Assembly (NCBI GenBank): GCA_903970125.1
Contig: CAJCHW010000182.1
Location: 1-35,738 of the forward strand
Direction: 5' to 3'
Source of the DNA: Chlamydiota bacterium
Lineage (GTDB): Bacteria > Actinomycetota > Thermoleophilia > Solirubrobacterales > Solirubrobacteraceae
DNA: 35,738 bases
In this document: one piece after another, positions 15,667-22,599 of the stretch
How positions within the stretch are numbered: position 1 is the stretch's first letter
Layout: each line of letters starts with the position of its first letter
Translations under genes and position numbers: made by a program
Notes under the pieces: generated by a model
The model's input: the letters and a program-made list of their open reading frames with translations, nothing else
What the model was told of the DNA's origin: nothing
The model's database searches: none

Positions 15667-15672
15667 ATTATA
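15667..15672 (-). promoter_or_regulatory. Consensus -10 box upstream of the FmdB-like gene
   Basis: A perfect TATAAT on the minus strand stands 10 bases before the ATG, leaving room for a leader of only about 3 bases. GGGA lies between them. I see no convincing -35 element. Confidence 0.5.
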
Positions 15673-15737
15673 AGATTGCCAATGGCCCATCCCTGCCGTC
15701 GCCGGTCGCGGCCGCACTCAGCGGCCGCCAACGCGCC

Positions 15738-16217
15738 CTAGACCGCCGCTGGAGCGGCAGGCGCGGGGGTTGGCGGAGCGGTGGCCGAGGAGTATGTGAA
15801 CTCCTCCTCGGAACCGAACACGAGATCCAGCACCTTCGAGCGCAGGTCCTTGCTCAACACGAGCGCCAGCGCGCCGCCGACGATTACGAGCGTCAGCGAA
15901 CGCCGAGCGCGACGCTTGCGCCGCTTCGGCTTTGCCTGCGCAGCAGCCACCGGGCCGTCACGCAGAGCCGTCGTTGCGTCCCGCAACGCAGTTGCAGCCC
16001 GGGCTAGCTCCTCCTGGACCTTGCGGTCCTCAAAAAGCGCCTTGGCCGCCGGCTTGCCGTTGTTGAGGTGTCCATATGCGCTGCGTGCTGCACCGTAGGC
16101 GGCAAGCAGCGTGTTCCGCAGCTCGCCGTCTTCGATTAAGCGCTGCAGATACGGGTTCTCGCGGGCCGCCGCAGCTGCTCCCGCGAACGTACTGAAATTG
16201 TCCTTCTTTTGTGCCAT
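15738..16217 (-). CDS. One-helix membrane protein of unknown function
   Basis: The 159-residue protein starts MAQKKDNFSTFAG and has an alpha-helical N-terminal part (ENPYLQRLIEDGELRNTLLAAY, then LNNGKPAAKALFEDRK). A very basic stretch KPKRRKRRARR near residues 96-106 precedes one transmembrane segment (LTLVIVGGALALVLS, about 108-122), then an acidic EEEF motif and a Pro/Ala tail. The positive-inside rule puts the N-terminal domain in the cytoplasm. I recall similar proteins as conserved hypotheticals in Thermoleophilia but know no function. GGTGG precedes the ATG, and a TATAGT box lies at 16258-16253. It is 81 bases upstream of the FmdB-like gene on the same strand. Confidence 0.82.
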   Translation of the reverse strand: MAQKKDNFSTFAGAAAAARENPYLQRLIEDGELRNTLLAAYGAARSAYGHLNNGKPAAKALFEDRKVQEELARAATALRDATTALRDGPVAAAQAKPKRRKRRARRSLTLVIVGGALALVLSKDLRSKVLDLVFGSEEEFTYSSATAPPTPAPAAPAAV

Positions 16218-16252
16218 TGCACACCACCAGACGTAGATTGCTTGGGCCTTTG

Positions 16253-16258
16253 ACTATA
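16253..16258 (-). promoter_or_regulatory. -10 box upstream of the one-helix membrane protein gene
   Basis: TATAGT on the minus strand would give a leader of roughly 28 bases containing GGTGGTG before the ATG at 16217. No clear -35 box is visible at 16-18 bases upstream. Confidence 0.35.
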
Positions 16259-16350
16259 CGACTCCCACAGATCCGACTCCCCCAAACCCGTGGGGGCGCC
16301 CACCCCGGGCGCAGCCGCTCACGCAAGCGACTGCGAGCCGGCTGATCGCC

Positions 16351-16376
16351 GTCCGCTGCAAGCGCCGCCGGCGGAC
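16351..16376 (-). terminator. Stem-loop just after the four-cysteine protein gene
   Basis: GTCCGCTG (16351-16358) pairs with CGGCGGAC (16369-16376) through 8 pairs, one of them a possible wobble, around a 10-base loop. It begins 2 bases beyond the stop codon at 16378. No T-tract follows, so a factor-independent role is uncertain. Confidence 0.4.
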
Positions 16377-16377
16377 A

Positions 16378-16614
16378 TCAGGAGGAGTACAGCGCAGCTT
16401 GCTCTTGAGCGCTGGGAAAGGCCCAGGCGCTGCGCGCCCTGTGCTCCTGGCGGAACACGAAGCGAAGCTGTTGCGGCGGCCGCAGCTGCGCAGCGTTGGG
16501 CCGAAACGTCGGGCACGGCTCGGGCAGTTGCAGTGCGCACAGCAGGTTGCGTTTGAAGTAACAGTCCTCACAGGTCACTTTTCGCGCAGCGCGCTTGGAC
16601 GGCTTGCTCGGCAC
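16378..16614 (-). CDS. 78-residue four-cysteine protein, unknown function
   Basis: The GTG at 16614 with AGGGAG four bases upstream opens this short gene. Cysteines at residues 15, 18, 26 and 34 form the pattern CEDC-x7-C-x7-C (CEDCYFKRNLLCALQLPEPC), which could bind zinc or an iron-sulphur cluster. A basic N-terminus (VPSKPSKRAARK) comes before it, and a second block, QQLRFVFRQEH and SAWAFPSAQEQAAL, follows. I recall this arrangement as a conserved hypothetical protein in Solirubrobacterales-like actinobacteria. It stands alone between the one-helix membrane protein and the L-2-hydroxyglutarate oxidase gene, both on the same strand. Confidence 0.75.
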   Translation of the reverse strand: MPSKPSKRAARKVTCEDCYFKRNLLCALQLPEPCPTFRPNAAQLRPPQQLRFVFRQEHRARSAWAFPSAQEQAALYSS

Positions 16615-16651
16615 GTAACTCCCTCTGAGCTCGATATTGGACCCCCATGGC

Positions 16652-16674
16652 CTCCGCCGGCTGGTTTGGCGGAG
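16652..16674. terminator. Stem-loop in the gap after the L-2-hydroxyglutarate oxidase gene
   Basis: CTCCGCC (16652-16658) and GGCGGAG (16668-16674) form a perfect 7-bp stem with a 9-base loop. It lies about 115 bases past the oxidase stop and about 40 bases before the next gene. There is no T-tract. The rest of the 174-base gap shows nothing I recognise. Confidence 0.3.
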
Positions 16675-16788
16675 AAGCACTGCGAAGGCGAGGTGGGCAT
16701 CAAAGCACCCCGCGCAGCCGCGCTCAAGACCCCCACTGCGAGGCATTCCGCAAATGCCACGGAAATGCTCGGTGTGCCGATCCTGGCC

Positions 16789-18039
16789 TCACCAGGCGAA
16801 CGCTTGGGCCGCCTGATCGACGATGTGGCCGGCGACGGCCAACGAGGCACTAGCGCCAGGCGAGGGCGCATTGCGGACGTGCAGTGCCCGCCCCGTGATC
16901 GAGAACGCGAAGTCATCCAGCAGCCGCCCTCGCCGATCGACAGCCTGCGCACGCACGCCTGCAAAGGCGGGCTGGGCATCCCGGAGCCCCAGCTCCGGGA
17001 TGTAGACGCCGGCCGCGTGCACCATCGACCCGGGCAGCGCAGCATGGCGAATCTCCGTCAGGCCGTGGCGCCAGAAGTGCCTTGCCATCCTCCACGACCC
17101 GGGCCACGTGAGCGTCTCCCGCAGGTCGCGCGCACGCACCGTGGAAAGACGGTAGGCGTCACGTGCGCCCGCGGGCAGCGCACTTGGTCCAAGCGTGACC
17201 CCGCCGTCGATGTGTCGCGTCAGATGCACACCCAGAAACGGCAGCGACGGGTCGGGGACGGGATAGATGAGCGCCCTTACGAGCGCCGCGCGTGCGGGGA
17301 CCAAACGCAAGTACGCGCCGCGGAAGGGAACGATCCTGGGGTCCGGATCGGCGCCGCCAAGCACTGCCAGCCGGTCCGCCCACGCACCGCCGCAGAAGAT
17401 CGCGTGGGTAGCTTCGGTGACGCCGTGGGCATGCTTGAGGCGGACGCTGCGAGTGGCCCCCTGCACACCATGAACCTGACACGCCGTCACCAGCGTGCCG
17501 CCGGCTTGCAACAGATCCTCGGCAAACGCCGCGGCCACCACGGCAAAGTCCACCACCCCCGTATTCGGTGAGTGCAAGCCGGCCACACCCCGGCAGTGGG
17601 GCTCGATCTTGCGCATGCCGGCAGCGTCGACGCGGCGCAGGCCCGCAACGCCGTTGGCCCGCCCACGCCGCTCGAGCTCGTCCAGGCCGGCGAGCTCGGA
17701 GTTCTTGACAGCGACTATCAGCTTGCCGCAGCGCGCGTAAGGAATGCCGCGCTGCTCGCAGTACGCGTAGAGCTGATTGGCCCCCGCAACGCACAGGCGT
17801 GCCTTCAGCGAACCCGGCGCATAGTAGATGCCCGCATGGATGACCCCAGAGTTGTGCGAGCTCTGGTGCGCAGCTATACCTTGCTCGCGCTCCAATACGC
17901 ACACCGAAGCGGCCGGGCGCCGGCGCACAAGCTCGCGAGCCACCGCCAACCCGAGGATGCCCGCGCCGACGACAGCGACGTCACAACGCGCTGGAGGCCG
18001 CGAGTTGCCGACGGGCCTCACGGACGCTTGACCGGTCAC
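16789..18039 (-). CDS. lhgO: L-2-hydroxyglutarate oxidase
   Basis: LhgO oxidises L-2-hydroxyglutarate to 2-oxoglutarate, passing electrons from FAD to oxygen or membrane quinone. The 416-residue protein has the FAD dinucleotide fold CDVAVVGAGILGLAVARELV near residue 19, LEREQGIAAHQSSHNSGVIHAGIYY, the family-typical YPVPDPSLPFLGVHLTRHIDGG near 257, and VTLGPSAL. The C-terminus contains FAGVRAQ, RGRLLDDF and the substrate-end motif NAPSPGASASLAVA. The GTG at 18039 has no good Shine-Dalgarno. It is divergent from the NAD(P)-binding protein gene across 52 bases. The 2-oxoglutarate formed would enter the TCA cycle whose icd, mdh and sdh genes lie nearby. Confidence 0.9.
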   Translation of the reverse strand: MTGQASVRPVGNSRPPARCDVAVVGAGILGLAVARELVRRRPAASVCVLEREQGIAAHQSSHNSGVIHAGIYYAPGSLKARLCVAGANQLYAYCEQRGIPYARCGKLIVAVKNSELAGLDELERRGRANGVAGLRRVDAAGMRKIEPHCRGVAGLHSPNTGVVDFAVVAAAFAEDLLQAGGTLVTACQVHGVQGATRSVRLKHAHGVTEATHAIFCGGAWADRLAVLGGADPDPRIVPFRGAYLRLVPARAALVRALIYPVPDPSLPFLGVHLTRHIDGGVTLGPSALPAGARDAYRLSTVRARDLRETLTWPGSWRMARHFWRHGLTEIRHAALPGSMVHAAGVYIPELGLRDAQPAFAGVRAQAVDRRGRLLDDFAFSITGRALHVRNAPSPGASASLAVAGHIVDQAAQAFAW

Positions 18040-18079
18040 GCTCGCTGGAGGTCTGAACCTGTTTGCACGCCGCTCGGAT

Positions 18080-18085
18080 TATGGT
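18080..18085 (+). promoter_or_regulatory. -10 box, probable leaderless promoter
   Basis: TATGGT is followed by 6 bases and the ATG at 18092, so the transcript would start at the start codon. The 52-base divergent gap must also hold the lhgO promoter, for which I see no clear box. Confidence 0.4.
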
Positions 18086-18091
18086 GAGCAC

Positions 18092-19153
18092 ATGCGCATC
18101 CTGGTCACTGGAGCCAGCGGCTTCGCAGGTGCCATGCTCATTCCACGGCTGATTGGTGGCGGGCATGATGTGCGCGCGTTCGCACGCGACCCCCAGAGCG
18201 CTCGCACGGCACTGACGTCGCAGTTGATGCGCGAAGGAGCCATTGGGCCCGCTGCGAGCGGGCTTGATCAAGAGGCCGTGGACGCCGGCAGGGCAGACGG
18301 ACTCGGGAAAGCTCTACTCGGGCTCGAGGTGGTCCGCGGCGACCTGCTGACAGGGGAGGGACTTGCGCCGGCCCTGGCCGGCGTCGAGGTTGCCTACTAC
18401 CTGGTGCATTCGATGGAGAGTCCCCGCCGGCGGAGCGGATCGCGCGCCGCCGGACCCCAGTCCCATTCGCTGCTTGAGCGCGAGCGCTATGCGGCGACGC
18501 GCTTTGCGCGCGCCGCTCGGCAAGCGGGCACCAGACGCATTATCTATCTCGGTGGGCTGGTACCCAATCAATGGTCACCGTCGCGCCACCTCGCGTCGCG
18601 CTATGACGTGGAGCGGATCCTGCTCGACGCCGTTGAGGACTCATTGGCCTTGCGTGCGTCAATCGTGATCGCTGCGCGCTCGCGCTCCTTTCGCCTGCTT
18701 GTGCGCCTAGTCGAGCGCCTGCCCGTGCTCGCCCTTCCGCCATGGCGCCTTTACCGCACGCAACCGATTGACGGTCGCGACCTCACAGCCATGCTCGCGA
18801 GCGCCGCCGCCGTGCAGCTGCCCGGCGGCACGGTGATGGACGTGGCCGGCCCCGACGTGGTCTCCTACGGCGAGATGTTGCAACGAATTGCGGATTGCAT
18901 GCTCGTACGCAGAGTGCAACTGCCTGTCCGCATAACTGGCACTTCCCTGAGTGCCCGGGTCGCGGCGGCGATCACCGGTGAGGACCCCGCGCTCACCCTG
19001 TCATTGATGGAAGGGCTCCGGGGCGACCTGCTGCCGTCGAGGCCTGCAACTGACGCCGCCCAAACTCTTGGCGTGGAACTGCACCCGTTTGGCAGCGCAT
19101 TGGAGCACGCCTTGCGTGAATGGGAGGCCGTGGAGCCACTTGCCGCGCGCTAG
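18092..19153 (+). CDS. NAD(P)-binding SDR-type protein (atypical/NDUFA9-like)
   Basis: The 353-residue protein opens with the nucleotide-binding motif MRILVTGASGFAGAMLIPRL and follows the atypical short-chain dehydrogenase pattern: VRAFARDPQSAR, VVRGDLLTGEGLAPALAGV, VAYYLVHSME, ARQAGTRRIIYLGGL. The usual Tyr-x3-Lys catalytic pair is not evident, as in NDUFA9-like and NmrA-like sensors. The region around residue 245 (PGGTVMDVAGPDVVSYGEMLQRIA) is typical of this group. Longer relatives carry a C-terminal DUF2867 SRPBCC-like domain; this one ends before it and is followed 74 bases later by a separate SRPBCC gene. The substrate is unknown. Confidence 0.82.
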   Translation: MRILVTGASGFAGAMLIPRLIGGGHDVRAFARDPQSARTALTSQLMREGAIGPAASGLDQEAVDAGRADGLGKALLGLEVVRGDLLTGEGLAPALAGVEVAYYLVHSMESPRRRSGSRAAGPQSHSLLERERYAATRFARAARQAGTRRIIYLGGLVPNQWSPSRHLASRYDVERILLDAVEDSLALRASIVIAARSRSFRLLVRLVERLPVLALPPWRLYRTQPIDGRDLTAMLASAAAVQLPGGTVMDVAGPDVVSYGEMLQRIADCMLVRRVQLPVRITGTSLSARVAAAITGEDPALTLSLMEGLRGDLLPSRPATDAAQTLGVELHPFGSALEHALREWEAVEPLAAR

Positions 19154-19227
19154 GGCCAAGCGACGCAACACCCCGCGAGCCACAATCCCCAACGCCGCAC
19201 CCGTTTGAGCCACCACCGCAAACAACG

Positions 19228-19677
19228 ATGAGCCTGGTCACCGCTTCAATCGACATCGCCGCTTCCCCGCAACAGATCTGGGACGTGATCATGGACCCCC
19301 GCCGCCTCGGCGATTGGGTCACAATTCACCGACGCCTCGTGGATGCCGACCCCGGTCCTCCACACGAGGGATTTCAGATGGAGCAGATGCTTCATCTGCG
19401 CGGCGTCAACATCGACGTGCGCTGGCGGCTGGTCAAGTGTCGGGCAAACGAGTTGGCCGTCTGGGACGGACACGGGCCAGCCCGCTCCAGTGCCCGCACC
19501 GAATACCACATCTCACCTACATCCAGTGGCGCGCGCTTCGATTATCGCAATGAGTTTCGGGCGCCCCTTGGGATCATTGGTGCGCTTGCATCAAGGGCAC
19601 TGGTTGGGGGCATCCCGGAGCGCGAGGCCAAGCTCACATTGACGCGCTTAAGCGCACTGCTCGAGCGGCCGGCATAG
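19228..19677 (+). CDS. SRPBCC (START-like) ligand-binding protein
   Basis: This 149-residue protein has the polyketide cyclase/dehydrase-type SRPBCC pattern: VTASIDIAASPQQIWDVIMDPRRLGDWV at the start, a central beta sheet (MLHLRGVNIDVRWRLVKCRANELAVW) and a long closing helix (IPEREAKLTLTRLSALLE). Such proteins bind hydrophobic small molecules in a deep cavity. The ATG at 19228 precedes the conserved first strand; no Shine-Dalgarno is visible. It follows the NAD(P)-binding protein gene on the same strand and may act with it on one lipid-like substrate, but this is inference. Confidence 0.82.
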   Translation: MSLVTASIDIAASPQQIWDVIMDPRRLGDWVTIHRRLVDADPGPPHEGFQMEQMLHLRGVNIDVRWRLVKCRANELAVWDGHGPARSSARTEYHISPTSSGARFDYRNEFRAPLGIIGALASRALVGGIPEREAKLTLTRLSALLERPA

Positions 19678-19727
19678 CGTCCGCAAAAATCCAGTACACA
19701 CACCGGCTAAATCGCAGTATGCGCTAG

Positions 19728-19739
19728 TGTGTGCACACA
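19728..19739. promoter_or_regulatory. 12-base palindrome upstream of the AT-hook protein gene
   Basis: TGTGTGCACACA is a perfect palindrome in the 164-base gap before the AT-hook protein gene, with a related ACACACA run at 19697-19703. It could be an operator; nothing else supports this. A CTCCT (19809-19813) that can pair with AGGAG (19824-19828) lies in the same leader. Confidence 0.25.
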
Positions 19740-19841
19740 AAGTGGATTGGCTTCCATGGCCTTTCCCCTGCGCGACGCCACCGTATACCGTCGGCTCGTG
19801 CGGATTACCTCCTAATTACTTCGAGGAGAGGATGCTCCAAG

Positions 19842-20357
19842 GTGACTGATTTTCTGGACCAAAAGCGCGCTGAGATCACGAAGCGGCTGCACGAGCTCAA
19901 GCCGCTGGTTGATGAGTTCCAGCGACTCGAGGCCGCAGTGGCGGCACTGGCCGGGTTGACGAGCGCGAGCGCGAGCGCAGCAGATGCGACGGCGCCCGTC
20001 CGCCGCGGTCCCGGTCGCCCGCGCGGCTCACGCACAACCAAACGTGCCGCAGTAGCGACAACGCGCCGCAAGGCCAAGGCCACCAGCACTCCCAGCGCCG
20101 CCGGCACGGCAGCCGCAGCCGCGCCCTCCACGGCGCCGCGCTCGACGGGCCGTCGTCCCGGTCGACGCAGGGGCAGCGGCGCACGCGCCGCTCAGACGCT
20201 AGAGCTGGTGCAGGCACAGCCGAAGGGGATCACCATCCCCGAGCTGGCCTCCAAGATGGGTATCAAGCAGAACTATCTGTACCGCGTACTGCCCGGATTG
20301 CAGAAGGAAGGCAAGGTCCGCAAGAGTGGGCGGACCTGGTACGCCAAAGCCGCTTAG
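19842..20357 (+). CDS. AT-hook and winged-helix DNA-binding protein, putative nucleoid protein
   Basis: The 171-residue protein has three parts. Residues 1-38 (VTDFLDQKRAEITKRL onward) look like a coiled coil for dimerisation. A basic Ala/Thr-rich linker follows with an AT-hook-like GPGRPRGSR near 55 and a second basic motif GRRPGRRRG near 103. Residues 112-171 form a winged helix (TLELVQAQPKGITIPELASK, then MGIKQNYLYRVLPGLQKEGK, VRKSGRTWYAKAA). I infer a nucleoid-associated or global regulatory role; I recall similar proteins in Thermoleophilia. The GTG at 19842 is in frame with the coiled coil; GGAGAGG lies about 10 bases upstream, and the nearby ATG at 19832 leads to an immediate stop. Confidence 0.8.
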   Translation: MTDFLDQKRAEITKRLHELKPLVDEFQRLEAAVAALAGLTSASASAADATAPVRRGPGRPRGSRTTKRAAVATTRRKAKATSTPSAAGTAAAAAPSTAPRSTGRRPGRRRGSGARAAQTLELVQAQPKGITIPELASKMGIKQNYLYRVLPGLQKEGKVRKSGRTWYAKAA

Positions 20358-20367
20358 GCACTGGCTC

Positions 20368-20408
20368 GCCAAAGGGTCATCAGCGGCATGCGCTGGTGGC
20401 CCTTTGGC
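20368..20408. terminator. Strong hairpin between convergent genes
   Basis: GCCAAAGGG (20368-20376) pairs with CCCTTTGGC (20400-20408), and TCATCAGCG (20377-20385) continues the stem with CGCTGGTGG (20391-20399), two pairs being G-T. This gives an 18-bp stem with a 5-base loop GCATG, 10 bases after the AT-hook gene stop and about 75 bases from the mdh stop. It is well placed as a two-way terminator, although neither side has a T-tract. Several GCGCCGGC copies follow at 20420-20458. Confidence 0.65.
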
Positions 20409-20482
20409 AGCAGATCCCACGCCGGCACCAGCGCCGGCTGGACGAGCGCCGGCCGGCAACTGCGCCAGCTGGTGAAACGGGG

Positions 20483-21481
20483 CTAGATCAGGCCCATCTG
20501 CTGGACCGCGTCGCGCTCCTGCGCGAGCTCCGCGGCACTAGCATCAATGCGCGCACGCGCATTGTCGTCGATGTCGAGCCCTTGCACGATCGACCAATCG
20601 CCATCGGTGCACGTGCACGGAAACCCGGACACGAGCCCCGTTGGCACACCGTAGGAAGAGTCCGACGGCACACCCATCGAGACCCAGTCGTTGGCCGGTG
20701 TACCCAGGTGCCAATCGCGGATGTGAACGATCGCGGCGTTGGCGGCCGAGGCTGCGCTGGAAGCACCCCGGGCCTCGATCACCGCGGCTCCGCGCGTCTG
20801 TACAGCGGGGATGAAGTCGTTTGCGATCCACGCTGCATCGTCGATCACCTCTTCAGCCGGCTTGCCCGCGACCTTGGCGTGAGAGGTATCAGGGAACTGC
20901 GTCGTGGAGTGGTTGCCCCAGACGGTCATATTGGTCACCTCGGCCACAGGTACGGCGAGCTTGCTTGCCACCATCGCCTGCGCACGGTTGTGGTCGAGTC
21001 GCATCATCGCCGTAAAACGCTCCTGTGGAATATCTGGAGCGTTGCTGAGCGCAATCAGGCAGTTGGTGTTGGCGGGGTTGCCCACCACGAGCACCTTCAC
21101 ATCGGAGGCCGCGTGTGCGTTCAGCGCCTGGCCTTGGGGCTTGAAAATGCCACCGTTGGCCTCAAGCAGGTCGCTTCGCTCCATGCCCTTTGTGCGTGGC
21201 CTAGCGCCGACGAGCAGCGCCACGTTCACACCGTCAAAGGCGAGGTTGGGATCGTCGGTGACCTCGATTGCAGTGAGCAGGGGAAACGCGCCGTCTACGA
21301 GCTCCATGGCAGTCCCCTCGGCGGCCGAGACCGCCTGCGGAATCTCCAGCAGCCGCAACTCGACCGGCGTGTCCGGGCCAAGCATCTCGCCACTTGCAAT
21401 CCGGAACAAAAGCGCGTAACCGATCTGTCCCGCTGCTCCCGTTACAGCCACTCGTACAGGTGCGCTGGTCATACTGTTCAT
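20483..21481 (-). CDS. mdh: Malate dehydrogenase (NAD-dependent)
   Basis: The enzyme converts malate to oxaloacetate in the TCA cycle. The 332-residue protein is of the cytosolic-type group: [25 protein letters not shown] near residue 10, [14 protein letters not shown] with the substrate-binding Arg pair, [19 protein letters not shown], and the catalytic His in [12 protein letters not shown]. The ATG at 21481 overlaps the icd stop by 4 bases and has GAGGAG eight bases upstream, inside icd; a second ATG is three codons on. The pair icd-mdh is therefore one translationally coupled unit. Confidence 0.97.
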   Translation of the reverse strand: MNSMTSAPVRVAVTGAAGQIGYALLFRIASGEMLGPDTPVELRLLEIPQAVSAAEGTAMELVDGAFPLLTAIEVTDDPNLAFDGVNVALLVGARPRTKGMERSDLLEANGGIFKPQGQALNAHAASDVKVLVVGNPANTNCLIALSNAPDIPQERFTAMMRLDHNRAQAMVASKLAVPVAEVTNMTVWGNHSTTQFPDTSHAKVAGKPAEEVIDDAAWIANDFIPAVQTRGAAVIEARGASSAASAANAAIVHIRDWHLGTPANDWVSMGVPSDSSYGVPTGLVSGFPCTCTDGDWSIVQGLDIDDNARARIDASAAELAQERDAVQQMGLI

Positions 21482-22557
21482 GAATTCATCTCCTCAATTA
21501 CTGCATGGGCATACTCAATTGTGCCCACGGCGGTTGGGTCGTCACGGCGCGCCTTGAGGTCGTAGGTGACCTTGTCGCCGGTGCGGATGACCGAGGCAAT
21601 GGCATTCTCCATCCGGATTGCCGCATCCTCCTCGCCGAGGTGACGCAACATCATCACGCCGGAGAGCATGAGCGCAGTGGGGTTGACCTGGTTGAGTCCC
21701 TTGTACTTGGGCGCCGAGCCGTGCGTTGCCTCAAAGACAGCCGACTTGGCGCCGATGTTGGCACCCGGCGCCATGCCCAGGCCGCCGATCATCCCCGCAG
21801 CCAGGTCCGAGACGATGTCCCCGTAGAGATTTGGGAGCACAAGCACGTCGTACTCCTCCGGCCGTGAGACAAGCTGGTTGCAAAGGTTGTCGACGATGCG
21901 GTCTTCGAAGGCGATCTCCGGGTGACGTGCGGCGACGTCACGCGCGACGTGCAAAAACAGACCGTCGGTGAATTTCATGATGTTGGCCTTGTGCACCGCC
22001 GTCACCTTGGAGCGTCCGTAGCGTTTGGCGTAGTCAAAGGCCGACTCCACGATGCGTTCTGTGCCAAAGATCGAGATCGGCTTGATCGAGATCCCGGAGT
22101 CCTCACGCACGGTGCTACCCAGTTCAGCAAGCAGGGCACGCACCCTGGCGTTCTCGGGCGTGCCCTGCTCGAACTCGATGCCCGCGTACAGATCCTCGGT
22201 GTTCTCGCGCACGATCACCAGGTCGGTCTCCGGGTAACGCGTGCGCACACCCTCGTAGCTCTTGCATGGCCGAATGCACGAGTAGAGGTCGAGCTCCTTG
22301 CGCAACAGCACGTTGACCGAGCGAAAGCCGGAGCCGACGGGGGTCGTGGTCGGACCCTTGATCCCCACCTGCGTCCGCAGCAGCGACTCCAGGGTGGCCT
22401 CGGGGAAGGGGTTGCCATGAGCCTCGTACTCGTCAATGCCCGCCTGCTGCAGGTCCCAGTCGAACTGCACGCCCGTGGCCTCAAGCACCACGCGTGTCGC
22501 CTCGGCCAGTTCCGGGCCAGTGCCGTCACCAGGTATGAGAGTCACCGCGTGGGCCAT
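21478..22557 (-). CDS. icd: Isocitrate dehydrogenase, NAD-type (LeuB-like family)
   Basis: The 359-residue protein belongs to the short beta-decarboxylating dehydrogenase family. It shows [18 protein letters not shown] at the start, [21 protein letters not shown], the isocitrate-type [32 protein letters not shown] with the catalytic Lys, and [27 protein letters not shown]. The [11 protein letters not shown] segment and the mdh neighbour favour isocitrate over 3-isopropylmalate or homoisocitrate; coenzyme choice (probably NAD) is inferred from family type. It is first in the icd-mdh unit and has the best promoter in the window just upstream. Confidence 0.9.
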   Translation of the reverse strand: MAHAVTLIPGDGTGPELAEATRVVLEATGVQFDWDLQQAGIDEYEAHGNPFPEATLESLLRTQVGIKGPTTTPVGSGFRSVNVLLRKELDLYSCIRPCKSYEGVRTRYPETDLVIVRENTEDLYAGIEFEQGTPENARVRALLAELGSTVREDSGISIKPISIFGTERIVESAFDYAKRYGRSKVTAVHKANIMKFTDGLFLHVARDVAARHPEIAFEDRIVDNLCNQLVSRPEEYDVLVLPNLYGDIVSDLAAGMIGGLGMAPGANIGAKSAVFEATHGSAPKYKGLNQVNPTALMLSGVMMLRHLGEEDAAIRMENAIASVIRTGDKVTYDLKARRDDPTAVGTIEYAHAVIEEMNS

Positions 22558-22568
22558 GTGCGTCAGAT

Positions 22569-22597
22569 CCTATAGCGCGCGTGTGCTTCACTGTCAG
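22569..22597 (-). promoter_or_regulatory. Promoter of icd-mdh (-35 and -10)
   Basis: On the minus strand CTGACA (22597-22592), 17 bases, then TATAGG (22574-22569), ending 11 bases before the icd ATG. The central CTATAG is its own complement, so the same spot offers TATAGC to the divergent acyl-CoA dehydrogenase gene on the plus strand. The divergent gap is only 42 bases. Confidence 0.65.
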
Positions 22598-22599
22598 CT

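Noticed and set aside
18029-18038. Palindrome TGACCGGTCA over the lhgO start codon as an operator
   Set aside because: It is part of the coding start (GTG ACC GGT CA) and a 10-base palindrome alone is weak evidence.
20420-20458. Repeated GCGCCGGC units as a possible repeat family or CRISPR-like array
   Set aside because: Units are too short and irregularly spaced, there are no spacers, and such words are common in GC-rich DNA.
20396-21565. Open frame of 389 codons on the plus strand opposite mdh
   Set aside because: Antisense shadow of malate dehydrogenase with biased Arg/His composition and no motif.
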